Origin: Clarireedia homoeocarpa
Lineage: Eukaryota; Ascomycota; Leotiomycetes; Helotiales; Rutstroemiaceae
Assembly: GCA_001465935.1 (NCBI GenBank)
Contig: LNKV01000022.1
Coordinates: 248,001 to 312,000, forward strand
Reading direction: 5' to 3'
Length of the DNA: 64,000 bases
Part shown: positions 59,651-64,000 of the stretch, piece by piece
How the letters are laid out: every line of letters begins with the position of its first letter
Numbering within the stretch: the stretch's first letter is position 1
The notes under the pieces: model-generated
Seen by the model: only the letters and a program-made list of their open reading frames with translations
Databases searched by the model: none
Told to the model about the DNA's origin: nothing
Translations under genes and position numbers: made by a program

Positions 59651-62600
59651 CTACGCACCACCAAACTTCCTAAATCCCTCCACCCCCAAAGTAGGAACCT
59701 CAACCCACCTCAAAGTCGGCACCCCCTCCGCTCTTCTCCTATCCACAAAATTATTACACTCCCCAACAACCATCCCCCACTCGGCCAATGCCCTCCCCGC
59801 ATACTTCGCCCTTGCCGCTCGCTCTCTACTCTCTAGCGCTGGATCCTGCGGCCCAACCTCCTTATTCGCGTTCGGAACTCTCGAACCGAGCCAAGCCTGC
59901 GCGGGCGCGGGAAGACGGGGGGCGCTGAGTCTGCGCTCGTTAGGTTGGGGTTGGTTAGGATTGGGAGGAGCCAGGTTTCCGTTTTGCAGGATCTGTTGCG
60001 CCTTTTCAAAATGCTGGGTCCATTCGAGGGAGAATTTGAAACTGTATACCCGGTGACTTGCGGTTGCAGGAGGGGTTTCGGAGCCGCTTGAGCCGGTTTT
60101 GGAATGTGTTGGTCGAGATCGAGCTAAGGCTGTTTCTTTACGTGCTTCTTCGAGGTTTTTCGTTGGAGTGGTGGATTTAGCCGATGAGGTTGATTCGGGC
60201 GAGGTAGAGAGGGATGGTATTATCTTGCCCATGAACGTCCATCTCTTTTTACTAGGTGTTGTAGTAGTTTCGGCAGCGGGTTTAGGGAGTTGATTCTCCT
60301 TAGCATCCATTTTGGATAGATCAGCAACCAGAGATTGTCGTTTGTGTGCATTAGGCGGTTTGCTAGGCATTCCTGAGGCATTAGATTTATGGGACACTAG
60401 ACCGTCGAAGCCCAAGAAAAGACTAGGGGCGGGCAATTGGTTATCATTACGAATAATGAGAAGTCGCCTTCCAGGTGCGGGATGACATGGATTAGTCGAT
60501 GGAGGTAGTAAGTGTGAGTCCTCAGCGTTCTGTTTTAGGAACAGATAATGCGCCCAGCTCGCCCTGATTCGAGAGGAGACAACACCAAAGATTTTGCTGC
60601 CAACGCTATTAGTAAGGTATCATGAATGATACAGAAGGTACTCACGTATCAAGATCTGTGGTTTCTCCGTCCTCTCGACACAGTCGCCAACACAGCAGAC
60701 GCATGTAGTATGCTCGCACCATGGGGCACCAATGATTAAAAAACTTGTCGAATGTTTCTTCCGTCACCAACCACTCAAGGCAGATAACTTCTTTCCGATA
60801 TTCGTCGCTCGTGATAACATTCCACGCGCAATATAAGAACGCAAACAACCGTATTTCAGACATGCTATTTTGACTTTCCAACATCTTCTTGCAAACGTCC
60901 AACCAGAAAGTCCAATTGATATAATCATTTTCATACCCATGGGCATGATGGAAACGAAAGAATAAGGATAAGGCTTCATCCATGAAGTCACACAGAACAA
61001 AACATGCGTTATGGTCGAAGAGCGATGTTCTCCGAGCTGAAGCTTGCATCATCCTACTAAAGGTCTCAGCAAAGGTAAGTCTAGCTGACTCAAAGTCACC
61101 TGGCCGTTCCGATAAAAAGTCACGTAGAAGCATAATTAAACGATTCTCGGCCATAAGTCTAGCAGCATTTGTAGAGGGTAAAGGTAAAGTGGCAGCTGAA
61201 GCATCCGCTCCGGCAAGAACGTCATCGAAGGTGATCGGAAGCGGTTCTCCAGGTGGCTGGCGATGAATGGTGGCGTCTAAAGCGGTTAAGATTTGTGCCT
61301 GTACCAGGACAAAGCCAGGCGCACGAGCTTTGGAAGTTAATGGTAAATCAGGAGGCATGAACTCTTCTGCGAGAATATGATAATGCTTCGAGAACACATA
61401 GAAAAGATCACTATCTCGTCCGCACCATCTAGCGACCCATGGCCCATACCAGGGTATCTTGGAGATCAGGATAGACAGAGGGGGATTTCGGCGAAGCTGA
61501 TTGGTTACAGACATCGCCGACGTCCAACCTAGCGTTCGCACGTGTGGCGGGAATCTTGCAGCAACCTCGTCCGTTTCTGACTTGTTTGGTCGTTTTGGCA
61601 GGCCCAGTTCATCTGCGACGCGTCTGATTGTATCCATTGGCAATTGCCAGATACGAACAAGAATATCTGCTATTCCGGGCACGAAGAAGAAGGCATAAGC
61701 TGCCGTTTTACCACAGAATGTCACAAGACTTGCAGGAGCATGCCTCAGGGACATTTTGGAAACAACGAAGTTCATCTGAGAGGTCAAGTTCTGGATGAAC
61801 AGATTTCGTACGTTATGGTAGACAGACTCTGCTAGGAATTGTGATCCCGACGAATTCAGTGAACTTGAAGATTTTCGAGGTCGAACAGACCCTCGATCTG
61901 GGGACCGATTCGGCGACCTCTGGGACAGTGGTGCAAATTGCGACGGACCCACTCTCCATTCTGGTCTGGTCATAATCATCACTATTGCTTCTAGTAGCAC
62001 TGGCCGATCAACACCGGATACAACCTGGTTCTGACGTCCATCAAGGACTTCCAAGAGTCCAAGCCACCATTTGTTGAAGATGTTGATACGCCTATCGATG
62101 TCTTCTGGCCGAAGGTTTGTGTTTGATGGATGGTTGGCATTATTTCGAAGGAATGGTAAAAGTGTAGATCGTACAACATTTGTTTTTAGCGACAGTGATT
62201 TGGATTGAAACTTTGAATAATCATTCTCTAACGAGCGGAATGCCGACCACAGCTCGTCACGCTTTTTCGGTGTATCGATATGGGCGAGTTTCTCATTTGA
62301 AAAATTTGGTAACGGCGGCACCTTGTCCATCGAAGTCCGAGGGGTTGATCTATTGTCAATCGAGCTAGCTGGAAGACTGCTGGTAGACGAATTGGTGGAA
62401 TTCAAGCTCGTGTGAAAGTTTGCGAGCACACTCTGCGGTCGCTGCCGCATCTTCTGGAGGGTCGAAGCTTTTCGTACAGCCGGTGGTCTTGTGACAGTGT
62501 CGACATCCTTAGATGGCGAAGATTGATCAGGTTTTCCAGGAGATCCCCGAGGCGTCGGTGTGCCTAGAGTTGCTGCCATTTTTGCCCCGTCACTTCGTCC

Positions 62601-63224
62601 ATCATGTTCTATTTCTTTTCCTAATTTACGACCATTGGGAGACGGGGACCGGGAGGAGGAGGATGAGATCCATGATTTCCGAGCAAAATTGGCGAAAGAC
62701 CCCGATACTGTCTTTGACTTCTCGCGAGAACTACTGGAAAGCGGCGGGATTGGGGGAATATCATGCGGAATCGAGTTGAACTGTTCAGCACGCGGGATTC
62801 TCTCTGGGGACCCCCCTTTGACTTTTTGTATCCAAGACTTTGGACGAGCCACAAACGACTTTCTCCTCCCTACTCTCTCGAGTTTCGACCGGTCCTCCTT
62901 TGTAAGCTTATTAGCGGACTTTCCATCTCGAGTCGAAAGTCCTCTCGACTTTGGCGGCTCTTCTTCCGAAGGCAGTGGTAGGGCAGGGGTGCTCGCTGCA
63001 GAGGATAATCTTTGTAGGTCCCCCCCGGGGATATATTCGGTGCTCGATTCGATGCCAGGCAATGTGCTGAAACTGGCAGATCTGGGAAGCTCGGTATCGG
63101 TGTGTATGGCTGATTGTTTGTAGTCCACGGTAACTAGATCGGGGATATTGGGTGAAGAGCGGGAGCGAAGGAAAGCGGGATTCGACTCGAAGACGGTAGG
63201 CATCGTCAAGGTAGAACCATGCAT
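59651..63224 (-). CDS. DUF1765 family protein
   Basis: Two minus-strand exons: 60646..63224 and 59651..60596, over a 49-nt intron (gtgagt...tactaatagcgttggcag), 1174 aa. I chose ATG 63224; the longer frame upstream begins at TTG, and a ttcgcag acceptor just before suggests an intron in the 5' UTR. A second in-frame Met is seven residues on. Residues 1-300 are disordered and S/P-rich with basic stretches (RRKSFVARPKSWIQKVK). The conserved body (about 340-860) includes LWSAFRSLENDYSKFQSK, RRINIFNKWWLGLLEVLDG, SQMNFVVSKMSLRHAPASLV, WQLPMDTIRRVADELGLP, IPWYGPWVARWCGRDSDLFY and MLRDFLSERPGDFESARLTF, typical of the fungal DUF1765/UPF0592 proteins. The C-terminus (exon 2) carries a PSKKRWTFMGK motif and an Ala/Arg-rich end. 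Function is unknown in fungi. Confidence 0.85.
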
Positions 63225-64000
63225 TGTCGCAACACTGCGAAGCAAAAAGAAGTAGGAAATTCTAAGTGAGCATATCAATAATCGAGATTAAGAGAGAACT
63301 GCAAATCAATAAACGAATGGCATGAATAGTCGCGCGATTATCTGGCCGGCAGAATGAGAGAGAGGTGTTCGACTAGAGGAAGATGAGGCTGAGTAAAATT
63401 TGGAGAGATTCGATTCGCTTTTGGGAATTGTGGAATGAGGTAAGTAGGCAAGGAGGATGCCCCGAATAGCCGTTTCAGAATCCTTGGGGTTAAAAGTTGG
63501 AATTAACGATTGTGTGATTTTGATTGAGCCCGTATCCAAGCAATTAAGACGAGGAAGACCAGGCTGAAGCTTTTCTTGCTTTTCTTGCTTTTCCTTAATG
63601 CCAAATGATTTCTCGTATTGGAATGAAAGGCGGGAGTTTCCTCGGATGGGATTTGGCGAGGATGTTTTTGACGAAGGGTATATGTCGTCGCGAATTAATT
63701 AGTATGGCGTTTGCGTGCGACGTCAGTTTGGTATTTGATGGGTGGAGGGGGGGGTTTTGATCGAGAAGGAGGGCAGATATGATATGGGAGGTAATTCTTG
63801 GTGCTCAGCTACGAGTTGAGGATGAGTATGGGATGGGATGGAAATATGGTATGGGATGGAAATATGGTATGGGATGGAAATATGGTATGGGATGGAAATA
63901 GTTGTATGCACAAACGAGTGTCGACTTTCACATGGAGGGGGCAGAACGGGTTTAAAGCAGTAATGAAAACGAGGCAATGGGGGAAAAAGGAAGCAAGTTG
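63225..64000. other. Right-end intergenic, probable DUF1765 promoter
   Basis: No gene is supported. It contains the 5' UTR-like stretch with the ttcgcag acceptor, a cttttcttg direct repeat (about 63574-63592) and the 18-bp tandem repeat listed separately. The window ends inside non-coding sequence. Confidence 0.5.
63827..63900. repeat. 18-bp tandem repeat, about 4 copies
   Basis: The unit gaaatatggtatgggatg starts at 63841, 63859 and 63877, with a partial fourth at 63895 and a degenerate copy upstream. Confidence 0.95.

Overview
This window is nuclear DNA from a filamentous ascomycete (Pezizomycotina). The evidence is short GT-AG introns of about 40-220 nt with CTRAY-type branch points, fungal-specific families (2EXR proteins, DUF1765, Ran1/Ksp1-like kinase, Izh-type receptor) and absence of operons. 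A leotiomycete/helotialean host is a guess from gene style only. I rebuilt exon structures by hand from splice signals, reading-frame continuity and family homology; none was checked against RNA or a database.

Layout. 0-5.6 kb: a 189-bp tandem repeat, then a proline-rich annexin. 5.6-10.4 kb: a protein with two tandem C2HC zinc fingers and, on the minus strand, a nucleotidyltransferase-fold protein. 11.1-14.7 kb: a tiny three-exon gene resembling TMA7, divergent from the spliceosomal kinase Prp4. 15.0-15.5 kb: a frameshifted kinase-like pseudogene. 15.5-33.5 kb: very gene-poor, with only a Ran1/Ksp1-type kinase (19.9-21.4 kb), many microsatellites and a few undecided ORFs. 33.5-38.8 kb: a hypothetical acidic protein, a possible short two-exon gene, and a diverged array of about 95-bp repeats. 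38.8-41.2 kb: a PCI-like (CSN8/PSMD8/EIF3K-type) protein divergent from an Izh/AdipoR/hemolysin III membrane protein. 41.9-44.1 kb: a FabG-like short-chain dehydrogenase facing a hypothetical multi-exon gene. 44.8-47.1 kb: a six-exon amino acid/GABA permease with a broken coding fragment just downstream. 48.3-53.2 kb: three same-strand 2EXR-family genes in a row. 54.1-58.0 kb: a Pch1/cyclin T-like cyclin and a secreted hypothetical protein. 59.6-63.2 kb: a DUF1765 protein.

The genes do not form a biosynthetic cluster. They look like ordinary housekeeping and regulatory genes (splicing kinase, transcription cyclin, meiosis/nutrient-type kinase, PCI protein, transporters) interleaved with fast-evolving material (2EXR cluster, pseudogenes, repeats). 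Three divergent pairs probably share promoters: TMA7-like/Prp4, PCI-like/Izh and cyclin/secreted protein. The most unusual sequence features are the two zinc fingers split by introns at the identical position, the GC-AG intron and 7-nt first coding exon of the TMA7-like gene, two frame-neutral introns in the Prp4 gene, and the 95-bp array with an intron-like core.
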